Notes under the pieces: generated by a model | The model's database searches: none | What the model saw: the letters and a program-made list of their open reading frames with translations, nothing else | Told to the model about the DNA's origin: nothing | Translations under genes and position numbers: made by a program | In this document: piece after piece, positions 24,270-32,185 of the stretch | How positions within the stretch are numbered: position 1 is the stretch's first letter | How the letters are laid out: each line of letters starts with the position of its first letter | Origin: CBDCWO01 sp965223405 | Lineage (GTDB): Bacteria; Bacteroidota; Bacteroidia; Chitinophagales; Saprospiraceae | NCBI GenBank assembly: GCA_965223405.1 | Contig: CBDCWO010000006.1 | Location: 2,108,001 to 2,172,000, forward strand | Reading direction: 5' to 3' | DNA: 64,000 bases

Positions 24270-26948
24270 ATGGATGAAATATTCAAGCCAAACGCAATCG
24301 CGGTAATTGGAGCCTCAAATACCCCGGAAAGTGTCGGTCATGCTTTAATCAAAAATTTAATTGGCTCCGGATATTTGGGTACCGTCTATCCCATCAATTA
24401 CAAACACAAATCAATCTATGGGGTCCGAAGTTATGCCAGCATCAAAGAAACTCGCGATCAGATAGATTTGGCAATAATTGCCACTCCTGCAGCCAGTGTT
24501 CCGGATTTGGTCATGGAATGTGGGGAGTATGGAGTCAAGGGAATTGTTATCATTTCGGCCGGTTTCCTGGAAATAGGTGAAAAGGGAAAACGTATGGTGA
24601 GGGATATTTTGGAAACAGCCCGAAAATACAATATCCGCATCATAGGCCCTAATTGTCTGGGATTTATCAAACCCTCTCTCAACCTTAATGCCAGTTTCGC
24701 CAACAAAATGGCACTACCTGGAAAAATTGCTTTTATCAGTCAAAGCGGAGCACTTTGTACCGCCATTTTGGATTGGTCGGTAGAGCAAAATGTAGGTTTT
24801 AGCCACTTCGTTTCGATAGGCTCAATGGTCGATGTCGGATTTCATGATTTAATCGATTATTTCGGCCGGGATCCCGATACCAACAGTATTGTGATCTATA
24901 TGGAATCCCTTACTCATGCACGAAAATTTATGAGTGCGGCCCGGGCTTTTGCCCGTACCAAACCCATCATCGTTTTAAAAGCAGGTAAAAGTGCTCAAGG
25001 AGCAAAAGTGGCTTTATCACATACCGGTACCTTAGCAGGAAATGATCAATCGTATGCAGCTGCCTTTAAGAGAGCCGGAATCATTTCCGTAAATACCATT
25101 GAAGAATTGTTTAATGCAGCTCAGACTTTGGCCATGCAACCCCGACCTAAAGGAAAACGATTGGCGATAGTGACCAATGCCGGTGGGCCCGGAGTATTAG
25201 CCACCGATCACCTGGTTGGGCTAGATGGAGAATTGGCAGAATTGTCCGAATCTGCGATTCAACACTTAAACGGTATCCTCTCTCCGGCCTGGAGTCACCG
25301 AAATCCGGTGGATGTATTGGGAGATGCCGGAGCCGAACAATATGGACAGGCATTACAGGCTTGTTTGAAGGACGACCATGTTGACGGTGTTTTAGTAATT
25401 CTCACTCCACAAGCGATGACCAAGGCCGATGAGATAGCAGCAACGATCGTTGAAATATCCAAAAAGACCAATAAGACCATCTTAGCTTCCTGGATGGGAG
25501 AAAAAGACGTGGAAGCCGGTAGGGAAATTCTTGAGAACGGCAATATTCCGAACTTCCGAATACCGGAAAATGCAGTGAATACCTTTATGAACATGTACAG
25601 CTATACCCGGAATATTGAAGAATTGTATGAAACTCCTAAATCCATACCCGATCGATTTAGTCCTAATACTGCTGATAATAGAAAACTAGTACGAGAGATA
25701 TTGGATTCAGGGCGGACCACTTTTAATGAATTGGAGGCCAAGATCTTTTTGGAAAGATATCAAATTCCAATAACCCATTCCAGAGTCGTAAACGATCGAT
25801 CGTTAGTATTAAGACCAGCAAAAGAAATTGGCTACCCGGTGGCCATGAAAATTGTTTCTCCGGATATTTTACACAAGACCAATATTGGAGGAGTTAAATT
25901 GAATCTGCATACCGAGCAGGAAGTGTTGGATGCCTATGAGGATATCACTCAGTCCGCAAAAAATGCATTCCCCGATGCGCATATTGAAGGAGTTTTAGTA
26001 GAACAAATGGTACAAAAAAAGTATGAATTACTTATCGGGGCTCAAAAAGACCCCTTATTCGGTCCCATCATAGTCTTTGGCATGGGTGGCGTAGCGGTGG
26101 AGGTTTTTAAGGATATCAATGTTGGGCTTCCCCCACTGAATATGGCACTGGCAAAACGGCTTATTGAGGACACGAAAATCTATGAACTATTAAAGGGGTT
26201 CAGAGGTATGCCCCCAGTCGATATTAATTCAATACAATTTTTACTTTACAAGTTTACCTACCTATTGATTGATTTTCCGGAAATAAAAGAGATTGATATC
26301 AATCCGTTTGCGGTCGATGAATCCGGTGGTGTAGTCCTGGATGCCAAGATTGTTTTGGATCCCGATTATCAGGTGGATCCAAAAAACCCCTACGCACATC
26401 TGGTAATATCTCCTTATCCCAAAGAATTGACTTTCCCGTTCCAACTGCGAAATGGTAAAGAGGTTTTGATCAGACCCATTATGCCGGAGGATGAAATAAT
26501 GGAAAAAGAAATGTTTAGTCATTTATCAAAACAATCACAGTACTACCGTTTCTTTGGATATGTACCGGACGTAAGTCATGATATGTTGACCCGCTTTACC
26601 CAAATTGATTATGACCGTGAAATTGCACTGGTAGCGGAGATCAGAGATGAAAGAAAACGTAAAATTACCGGCGTGGTTCGTCTGGTTGCTGATTCCACTA
26701 ATGAAAAAGCGGAGTTTGCCATAGTAGTTGCTGATCCGTGGCAAGGCCAGGGTTTAGGCAATAAGTTAGCCGATCTGATCATGGATATTGCCAAACAAAG
26801 AGGAATCAAACAGGTATATGCCAATGTGTTAAATGCCAATACCATTATGTTGCACATGTTTCGCAAGCGGGGCTTTAAAATTGTGAATCTCGACCATGAA
26901 TCGGTGTTGGCTTCTTATAATTTACAGCCGGAAATGCAACATGCATAA
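24270..26948 (+). CDS. Bifunctional ADP-forming acyl(acetate)-CoA ligase family / GNAT acetyltransferase
   Basis: An 892-aa cytoplasmic fusion. The domains in order are: CoA-binding (PNAIAVIGASNTPESVG, residues ~7-23), succinyl-CoA-ligase-like with SHTGTLAG (His ~251, the position phosphorylated in ADP-forming acetyl-CoA synthetases), a second ligase-CoA flavodoxin-like domain, ATP-grasp (AMKIVSPDILHKTNIGGVKL) and a C-terminal GNAT domain with the acetyl-CoA loop DPWQGQGLGNKLA near residue 820. The layout is that of Pat/YfiQ protein acetyltransferases. As I recall, those enteric enzymes lack the catalytic His, which is kept here. It could therefore form or use acyl-CoA as well as acetylate proteins. 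The ATG at 24270 fits the CoA-binding domain; a TTG at 24237 would add 11 residues. Confidence 0.88.
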   Translation: MDEIFKPNAIAVIGASNTPESVGHALIKNLIGSGYLGTVYPINYKHKSIYGVRSYASIKETRDQIDLAIIATPAASVPDLVMECGEYGVKGIVIISAGFLEIGEKGKRMVRDILETARKYNIRIIGPNCLGFIKPSLNLNASFANKMALPGKIAFISQSGALCTAILDWSVEQNVGFSHFVSIGSMVDVGFHDLIDYFGRDPDTNSIVIYMESLTHARKFMSAARAFARTKPIIVLKAGKSAQGAKVALSHTGTLAGNDQSYAAAFKRAGIISVNTIEELFNAAQTLAMQPRPKGKRLAIVTNAGGPGVLATDHLVGLDGELAELSESAIQHLNGILSPAWSHRNPVDVLGDAGAEQYGQALQACLKDDHVDGVLVILTPQAMTKADEIAATIVEISKKTNKTILASWMGEKDVEAGREILENGNIPNFRIPENAVNTFMNMYSYTRNIEELYETPKSIPDRFSPNTADNRKLVREILDSGRTTFNELEAKIFLERYQIPITHSRVVNDRSLVLRPAKEIGYPVAMKIVSPDILHKTNIGGVKLNLHTEQEVLDAYEDITQSAKNAFPDAHIEGVLVEQMVQKKYELLIGAQKDPLFGPIIVFGMGGVAVEVFKDINVGLPPLNMALAKRLIEDTKIYELLKGFRGMPPVDINSIQFLLYKFTYLLIDFPEIKEIDINPFAVDESGGVVLDAKIVLDPDYQVDPKNPYAHLVISPYPKELTFPFQLRNGKEVLIRPIMPEDEIMEKEMFSHLSKQSQYYRFFGYVPDVSHDMLTRFTQIDYDREIALVAEIRDERKRKITGVVRLVADSTNEKAEFAIVVADPWQGQGLGNKLADLIMDIAKQRGIKQVYANVLNANTIMLHMFRKRGFKIVNLDHESVLASYNLQPEMQHA

Positions 26949-26975
26949 GCTAATCCATCGAATTTGTATTCCAGA

Positions 26976-27003
26976 TTACTGTACTTCCCTTGGCGGTAGT
27001 GAA
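26976..27003 (-). other. C-terminal tail of GH92
   Basis: The GH92 frame ends GSLPPREVQ close to the 3' end of the convergent acyl-CoA ligase gene (27 bases between stops). No hairpin terminator is seen in the gap, so transcripts may overlap. Confidence 0.3.
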
Positions 27004-29246
27004 CCCATGACAAGCTCTAATTGACCTCCGTCAATTAGTTCCTGATGTGAGAAAAAGAAATTGTTTCGTTTTTGTCCATTGAGTAAAATCGATTGGACAT
27101 AGCGATTATCGCGATGATTGTTTTTCACTATGATTCGAAACTGCTTCCCATTACCTAGGGGTATATTGGCTTCATCTATCAGAGGTCGTCCAATCGTATA
27201 AACAGGATCTCCTGGACACATTTGGTAAAATCCAAGTGCATTAAGGATATACCAGGCACTCATTTGACCACAATCCTCATTTCCTGAAATTCCATCCTTT
27301 GTTGGTGCATACAAGGTATAAAGAATTTGGTCCACAATTTCCTGCGTCTTCCAAGGCTGACCGGCATAGGTATAAAGATATGCGATGTGGTGACTAGGTT
27401 CGTTACCATGGGCATATTGTCCGATCAGTCCGGTAATATCTCCGGAAGCATCTTCACCTTCGATTGTCGAATCGGTTGAGAATAAGGAATCTAACTTGGC
27501 TAAAAATGCGTTTTTCCCACCCATCAATTCTATTAATCCCGGTACGTCATGGGGGACAAACCAGGACCACTGCCAGGCATTTCCCTCCACAAAATCCCCT
27601 CTGGCATGAGAGGAGTATCTGGGGCTGAAAGGGGCGTGCCAGGACTTATCAGCTAATTTGCCTCGCATAAATCCCACCTCTTTATCGAAATAATGTCGAT
27701 AGTATAAAGCACGTTTGTTGTATTGCTCCACATTTTGTTGATCTTCATTAAACTCGGCAATTTGTGCGATGCACCAATCATAATAAGCACACTCCAGGCC
27801 GTACGACACCGACTCGGAGATACTATCAGCCGGAATAAATTCATAGCGGTTGAGGTAATCAATGTGCTTTGACATCGCCTGACTGGCACGAGGCTCTTTG
27901 ATGGAAGGCAATACTTCCGGATGATAGGTAGACGCAAATAGTGAGGCTTCAAGAGCCAATGTCTTGTCAATTCCAGGCAGTCCTTTGGCTAATGCATCAG
28001 CAATCAAACTGACTGCCGGATACCCAACCATGGTTCCGGTATAATTTGAAACCAGAGGCCACTTAGGCAGTAATCCTCCTTGTTGGTATTTAGCCAATAG
28101 ACTATTGACAAAATAACTCGCCTTTTGCGGATTGATAATAGTCAATAAAGGATGCAAGGCTCTAAAGGTGTCCCATAATGAAAATACCGTATAATAAGGC
28201 TGGTCTGATTGATGGATTTTTTTGTCCATACCCCGGTATCTTCCATCCACATCCTGAAATATCATTGGGGCAATCATCGTGTGGTAAAGTGCTGTATAAA
28301 AGGATTTCATTACCTCTTCATCCTGGCTTTTTACCTGAAGTATATTTAGGGCTTGATTCCACGCTTCTTGATTCTGCCTGCGAATTTCATCAAATCCCGA
28401 TTTACCTTCCTCTTCCCAATTCTTTTTAGCTCCTGCAACATCTACCGGTGAAATAGCTACTTGAATTTGTAATGTGCTGAGGGTATCGGAAAACCTCAAA
28501 TGAGCAATCAGGTCACGACTGGAAAATTGCGTAGAGGTCGGGAGTTCGCCTACTTCGTTATAGACTTTTTCCAATTGAAATGGTTGGGAAAACACCATAT
28601 AAAAATACACCGGATGATCATATGCCCATCCGGTTGATTGCCGCATACCCTGAATGATCCGATCTCCGACTATTTCGATTTCATTATGCAGGTTATCGGC
28701 ACTCCAGGTACGCTGAAGGACATGGCTCGGATCTAACATCACCCGAGGTGTAGTTCCTTCATCGAATTGATATCGGTGGTAACCGACACGAACGTTGGAG
28801 GTTAGCTCCGCCTGTACTTGGTAGTTTGAAAATCGTACCCGGTAATAACCCACCTCTGCATATTCGTTTTCTTTGGTAAAAGTAGCTATGGGCTTTTTAT
28901 GCACATGGCTGGTATAAGGTAGTACCAGGATGTCTCCCAGGTCTCCGATACCGGTTCCACTCAGATGGGTATGCGAAAATCCATAAATGGTACTATCGGA
29001 ATCGTGATAACCACTGGAAGCATCCCATCCATTAAGACGTGTATCCGGACTCAGTTGGACCATCCCGTTGGACATGACCGGACCGGGAAAGGTATGTCCG
29101 TGAAATCCGGTTCCGATGAAGGGATCCACATAGGTTAACAATTCCATGGGAGTATCATCCGCAGATTCTCCAATGGCGTCAACACCACAAGAAATAGCAA
29201 GAAATGACAATACGATTAAGCACACAAAATATCGAATGTAGGTCAT
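26976..29246 (-). CDS. GH92 family alpha-mannosidase lipoprotein
   Basis: A 756-aa lipoprotein (lipobox LAISC, Cys20) of glycoside hydrolase family 92, calcium-dependent exo-alpha-mannosidases acting on alpha-1,2/1,3/1,4 mannosides. Family blocks are clear: YVDPFIGTGFHGHTFPG at the mature N-terminus, GFSHTHLSGTG, FSLWDTFRALHPL in the (alpha/alpha)6 domain, GNEPSHHIAYLY and the catalytic region GISGNEDCGQMSAWY. Length and completeness fit an intact enzyme. It probably trims mannose from glycoproteins or yeast/algal mannans outside the inner membrane. No SusC/SusD pair lies beside it, so it is not in a classical PUL. A good promoter lies 20 bases upstream. Confidence 0.94.
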   Translation of the reverse strand: MTYIRYFVCLIVLSFLAISCGVDAIGESADDTPMELLTYVDPFIGTGFHGHTFPGPVMSNGMVQLSPDTRLNGWDASSGYHDSDSTIYGFSHTHLSGTGIGDLGDILVLPYTSHVHKKPIATFTKENEYAEVGYYRVRFSNYQVQAELTSNVRVGYHRYQFDEGTTPRVMLDPSHVLQRTWSADNLHNEIEIVGDRIIQGMRQSTGWAYDHPVYFYMVFSQPFQLEKVYNEVGELPTSTQFSSRDLIAHLRFSDTLSTLQIQVAISPVDVAGAKKNWEEEGKSGFDEIRRQNQEAWNQALNILQVKSQDEEVMKSFYTALYHTMIAPMIFQDVDGRYRGMDKKIHQSDQPYYTVFSLWDTFRALHPLLTIINPQKASYFVNSLLAKYQQGGLLPKWPLVSNYTGTMVGYPAVSLIADALAKGLPGIDKTLALEASLFASTYHPEVLPSIKEPRASQAMSKHIDYLNRYEFIPADSISESVSYGLECAYYDWCIAQIAEFNEDQQNVEQYNKRALYYRHYFDKEVGFMRGKLADKSWHAPFSPRYSSHARGDFVEGNAWQWSWFVPHDVPGLIELMGGKNAFLAKLDSLFSTDSTIEGEDASGDITGLIGQYAHGNEPSHHIAYLYTYAGQPWKTQEIVDQILYTLYAPTKDGISGNEDCGQMSAWYILNALGFYQMCPGDPVYTIGRPLIDEANIPLGNGKQFRIIVKNNHRDNRYVQSILLNGQKRNNFFFSHQELIDGGQLELVMGSLPPREVQ

Positions 29247-29265
29247 GTTGGAGATTTACTTAGGG

Positions 29266-29295
29266 TAAAGATAAATAAGATGGAATAGTTACCAA
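29266..29295 (-). promoter_or_regulatory. Promoter of the GH92 gene
   Basis: On the minus strand, TTG (29295-29293), a 19-base spacer and TATCTTTA (29273-29266) match TTG-N19-TAnnTTTG in all but one position. The ATG at 29246 is 20 bases beyond the -7 element. Confidence 0.6.
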
Positions 29296-29304
29296 GGATC
29301 AAGT

Positions 29305-29388
29305 AAGGTTGCATAAGAAAATTGCCAGGTCATTGGATTTGCCCATACAGGATCATTCATGGCATTTGAGGTTATCAGTGAGGTGTAA
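29305..29388 (+). pseudogene. 3' remnant of a winged-helix/phosphoribosyltransferase regulator gene
   Basis: The last 20 codons plus stop (29326-29388) read QVIGFAHTGSFMAFEVISEV. This differs at only four positions from the end of the intact regulator at 35110-36078 (QLIGFAVTGSFKGFEVISEV). Upstream, GTTGCA and ATTGCCAG align with GTTGCC and GATTGTCAG of the intact gene after a deletion of about 20 bases, and the frame there is broken by TAA. The bases after the stop (AAGAATGAAATCAGTA) also match. The rest of the gene is absent, replaced by the GH92 promoter region. It marks a lost second copy. Confidence 0.85.
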
Positions 29389-29615
29389 GAATGAAATCAG
29401 TAAACAAATGGTTTTTCTACTGGATTGCTTCAAGCCAGCTTTGCTCATAAAATATAACTCTCACACAATACCCAACTTTTAACAGTTGTTAAACCGAAAA
29501 TCCCACTTGCTTTTGTAAAAAAAAAACGTAATATGCAAATACTTTAATACTATTTGCACTTGAGATGAATGAACTATAAGATATACCATGCTCCATTAGG
29601 AGACCCATCTTATTA

Positions 29616-29640
29616 AGCCAAACGTAAGCACCGTTTGGTT
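29616..29640 (+). promoter_or_regulatory. Hairpin/palindrome CCAAACG-N7-CGTTTGG in the leader region
   Basis: CCAAACG (29618-29624) and CGTTTGG (29632-29638) are perfect inverted arms around TAAGCAC. Adding the outer G-T and A-T pairs gives a 9-bp stem. It lies about 165 bases before the Cys-rich peptide gene, in a gene-free stretch (29389-29803), and has no T-tract. It could be an operator or an RNA element. The rest of the stretch shows nothing else I can name apart from a poly-A run near 29518. Confidence 0.45.
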
Positions 29641-29803
29641 GAGAATCAACAAAGTATTAATAAATAGCTGATCATCAAATATAGCATTCTATAAGATGAT
29701 CTATGACACTTGTTATGATCGATATGGACCAGGACAAAGGATAGCTGTATTGGTTTTCCCATTCTCGGTAGAATGGTTATTTATAAATTTAAATTCTTTT
29801 GTT

Positions 29804-30118
29804 ATGAAAATCTTACTTTTATTTATTTCGTTCGCATTTCTAAGTGTATCTTCAGATACCAGGTTAGAAAATACTACCTTGTCGACAAATGATGAAATTG
29901 CCATGGCAACTATGAACACCGATTTATCCGAAAATGTAATTGGTGAGATCCATGAGCATGAGGCCGATTCAGAGGATTGTATGTGTTGTAATTGTTCTGT
30001 ATATACGGTATCTTGTTGGCCTTGTGGACATGTTATTACATTTCAGTGGTATCAAAATTGCTTTCATGGCACTTGGCATGAGTTTAAGGAGCATTTATGT
30101 GATCAAGCTTGTATGTAG
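29804..30118 (+). CDS. Small exported Cys-rich peptide (unknown)
   Basis: A 104-aa protein with a signal peptide (MKILLLFISFAFLSVSS). A polar acidic stretch with a His/Glu cluster (EIHEHEADSED, residues 48-58) is followed by a cysteine-rich C-terminus with nine Cys (59, 61, 62, 64, 71, 74, 86, 99, 103). I do not recognise the family. I chose the ATG at 29804 over the frame's upstream ATG at 29696 because it starts directly at a signal peptide. A GLPGLI gene begins 61 bases downstream. Its last third (FQWYQNCFHG...CDQAC) is echoed by a truncated copy at 31031-31123, so the sequence is a real, duplicated gene. It could be a disulfide-rich secreted peptide or the precursor of a processed one. 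No modifying enzyme is nearby. Confidence 0.65.
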   Translation: MKILLLFISFAFLSVSSDTRLENTTLSTNDEIAMATMNTDLSENVIGEIHEHEADSEDCMCCNCSVYTVSCWPCGHVITFQWYQNCFHGTWHEFKEHLCDQACM

Positions 30119-30179
30119 CTTTATAGTCAAATTTGCTTTGCTATCATTTTTGTGAAAGAGAGGTTTATACTTCAAGACT

Positions 30180-31025
30180 ATGAGATATTGTATAATGCTT
30201 TTTTTAATATTTGACTTGACCATTTCCGTTCAGTCGCAAGTTGCTTTAGCTGATTATACCATATATTATGAACATACCTATATTACTGATACGGTTAATA
30301 TGTTTTACTTGACTGAGAATTACATTTTATATCGTATTGAAAATGAATCATACTTTTTAAACCAAAATGGCTATTTTAATGATTCAATTGGAGCTGATTT
30401 CGTGAGTAAAATGGGTGACGGATTTTATAATGATCCAAAGAAGCTTGCGATTTACGACAAAGAAATTGGGCCTCTCATTAGGCGTTATAAAACAAGGCAT
30501 CGTCTATTGAAAAATTGGGATCAAAAGCTGATTAAGATTATTCTTCCAAAAGCTGGAAGATACAAATATATGCAAGCTCCATTAAACCTTTTTTGGACCA
30601 TTTCACCAGAAACGGATACTTTATTAGGTCTCAAATGTCGCAAAGCAAGCACAGAATATGGCGGAAGAGAATATACTGCGTGGTTTACTTCAGAAATTCC
30701 CATTAGTGATGGGCCATACACTTTTCAGGGGTTACCGGGACTTATTCTAAAAGTTGCTGATAAAGATCTATGGTATGAATTCAAAGTAAGTGACATGGTT
30801 CTGAAGCCATGTTATCGATTAAAAAATGCTACTTTCATGAATATCCATTTTCAGACTAAATTAAGCAGGGAAGAATATGTTCAAGAATCCATGAAAATGA
30901 AAGATAATCCTCAATTTCCGCCAGGAATGATGAATGTTACACCAGAAATGAAACTTAATTTGAAAGAGCAATACAAAAAACGCTTTGATCTGTTGCTGGA
31001 ACAAAACGAGAAAAGAAGTAACTGA
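30180..31025 (+). CDS. GLPGLI family protein (copy 1)
   Basis: A 281-aa exported protein of the GLPGLI family (TIGR01200), named for the motif present here as FQGLPGLILKV (about residues 182-192). A short signal peptide ends at VQSQ. Other family blocks are LLGLKCRKASTEYGGREYTAWFT and IPISDGPYTF just before the motif. The biochemical function is not established. In Bacteroidota these genes commonly sit next to TonB-receptor-like outer-membrane proteins, as here. It follows the Cys-rich peptide gene by 61 bases, and its stop codon is the junction with a truncated second Cys-rich gene. It is clearly paralogous to the copy at 31195-32028 over the full length. Confidence 0.9.
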   Translation: MRYCIMLFLIFDLTISVQSQVALADYTIYYEHTYITDTVNMFYLTENYILYRIENESYFLNQNGYFNDSIGADFVSKMGDGFYNDPKKLAIYDKEIGPLIRRYKTRHRLLKNWDQKLIKIILPKAGRYKYMQAPLNLFWTISPETDTLLGLKCRKASTEYGGREYTAWFTSEIPISDGPYTFQGLPGLILKVADKDLWYEFKVSDMVLKPCYRLKNATFMNIHFQTKLSREEYVQESMKMKDNPQFPPGMMNVTPEMKLNLKEQYKKRFDLLLEQNEKRSN

Positions 31026-31030
31026 CTCGT

Positions 31031-31123
31031 ATGCCTTCCGTAACAACTCAATGGTGTGAGAATTGTTTCCACGGAAGTCTTGAAGATTGGCTGTCGTATA
31101 TTTGTTACCAAACTTGTACATAA
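31031..31123 (+). pseudogene. Truncated second copy of the Cys-rich peptide gene
   Basis: Thirty codons (MPSVTTQWCENCFHGSLEDW ... ending CYQTCT) align with the C-terminus of the Cys-rich peptide (ITFQWYQNCFHGTWHEFKEH ... ending CDQACM). The NCFHG core, the flanking Trp and the last two Cys are conserved. The signal peptide and the first Cys cluster are gone. Similarity begins within a few bases of the stop of GLPGLI copy 1, as expected if an unequal exchange joined the end of one unit to the middle of the next. It could still be translated from the ATG at 31031 but would not be exported. Confidence 0.75.
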
Positions 31124-31143
31124 ACATAATAATCATTATTGAG

Positions 31144-31182
31144 AAACTCATTCAATCTCAAATTTGGAGATTGAATGAGTTT
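31144..31182 (+). terminator. Perfect 16-bp hairpin between the two GLPGLI genes
   Basis: AAACTCATTCAATCTC (31144-31159) and GAGATTGAATGAGTTT (31167-31182) are perfectly complementary, with loop AAATTTG. The right arm ends in TTT followed by AATTCTAATC, so the T-tract is weak. It lies 12 bases before the start of GLPGLI copy 2. It may terminate or attenuate transcription from the first unit, protect the mRNA 3' end, or sequester the copy 2 start. A smaller palindrome, AATAAT-C-ATTATT (31128-31140), precedes it. Confidence 0.7.
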
Positions 31183-31194
31183 AATTCTAATCTT

Positions 31195-32028
31195 ATGAAA
31201 AAGATATTAATTTTTCTAATCTTTTCCTACACAAAAATTGCGATCGCACAGAAACAGATTGTTGATTATTTTCTAGTCTATAACTTTGAATATGTCACGG
31301 ATACGGTATCTCACACCTACTCGGATCCCGAGGAATACTTATTATACAATATTTCTAACTATTCATATTTCCTTAATAGATCAGAGTACTACAATGATTC
31401 CATGTTTACTGCATTTGGAGATAAAATGGGATCTGATTTTCACAAAGATCCGGAAAAGGTGGCCATCTTTCAAAATGAGATATTACCTATTGCAAAAAGA
31501 TTTAGTTCGAATTATAGACTACTGAAAGATTTCAAAAATGCATATGCGAAAATTATATTGAATACTTTCCCGGGAAAAAGTAAATACATGAATGTTCCAA
31601 TGGCATTGGATTGGACTATGCAAAGTGATCTGGACACCATCTTAGGTATGCACTGCAGAAAGGCCGTAACCACATATGGCGGAAGAGCTTATGAAGCTTG
31701 GTATAGTACCTCTATTCCCATTTCCGATGGACCTTACATTTTTAGCGGCTTGCCTGGATTAATTGTCAAAGTATCAGATAGTGAAAAATGGTATAATTTT
31801 ACTTTAAAAAGAATGATAACAAAACCAGCAGAGCTTTGGGTTCATAAAACCTTTATGAATGAACATGTACAAACTGAAATCTCCAGAGAAAATTTTGTCA
31901 AGAGTTGTACAAAAATGAAAGAAAATCCTCAATTTCCTCCAGGTACAACTGCTGCTCCGGAAGTTTTATTAAAACTTAAAGAGAGATACAAAAAGCGCTT
32001 TGACCTTATACTGGAACAAAATGAGTGA
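31195..32028 (+). CDS. GLPGLI family protein (copy 2)
   Basis: A 277-aa exported GLPGLI-family protein, a paralogue of 30180-31025. A signal peptide (MKKILIFLIFSYTKIAIAQ) precedes the body. The shared blocks are FLNRSEYYNDS, ILGMHCRKAVTTYGGRAYEAW, IPISDGPYIF, SGLPGLIVKV (about 184-193) and the common end KKRFDLILEQNE. I chose the ATG at 31195; the frame extends upstream to a TTG at 31087, but that would overlap the peptide remnant and the hairpin. A terminator follows directly after the stop, separating it from the outer-membrane barrel gene. Confidence 0.9.
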   Translation: MKKILIFLIFSYTKIAIAQKQIVDYFLVYNFEYVTDTVSHTYSDPEEYLLYNISNYSYFLNRSEYYNDSMFTAFGDKMGSDFHKDPEKVAIFQNEILPIAKRFSSNYRLLKDFKNAYAKIILNTFPGKSKYMNVPMALDWTMQSDLDTILGMHCRKAVTTYGGRAYEAWYSTSIPISDGPYIFSGLPGLIVKVSDSEKWYNFTLKRMITKPAELWVHKTFMNEHVQTEISRENFVKSCTKMKENPQFPPGTTAAPEVLLKLKERYKKRFDLILEQNE

Positions 32029-32029
32029 T

Positions 32030-32058
32030 AAATAGCAACAAAGGCTATTTCCTTTTTG
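32030..32058 (+). terminator. Intrinsic terminator after GLPGLI copy 2
   Basis: AAATAGC (32030-32036) pairs with GCTATTT (32044-32050) around AACAAAG and is followed by CCTTTTTG. It begins right after the stop codon of GLPGLI copy 2. Confidence 0.7.
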
Positions 32059-32185
32059 CAACATAGATTTTTACAGGTGAAAGAAAAGTATTAATTTATT
32101 ACCCCAATCCCTAAACCTGGTTTTATAGTAATAGTTTATTTATTTATTTATCCAATATCACTATCTGAACGGATCTCTGCAAGGT

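Noticed and set aside
29804..30118. The Cys-rich peptide as a member of a known bacteriocin or radical-SAM-modified peptide family
   Set aside because: No double-Gly or NVEALA-like leader was recognised, and no modifying enzyme or dedicated ABC exporter lies within the window.
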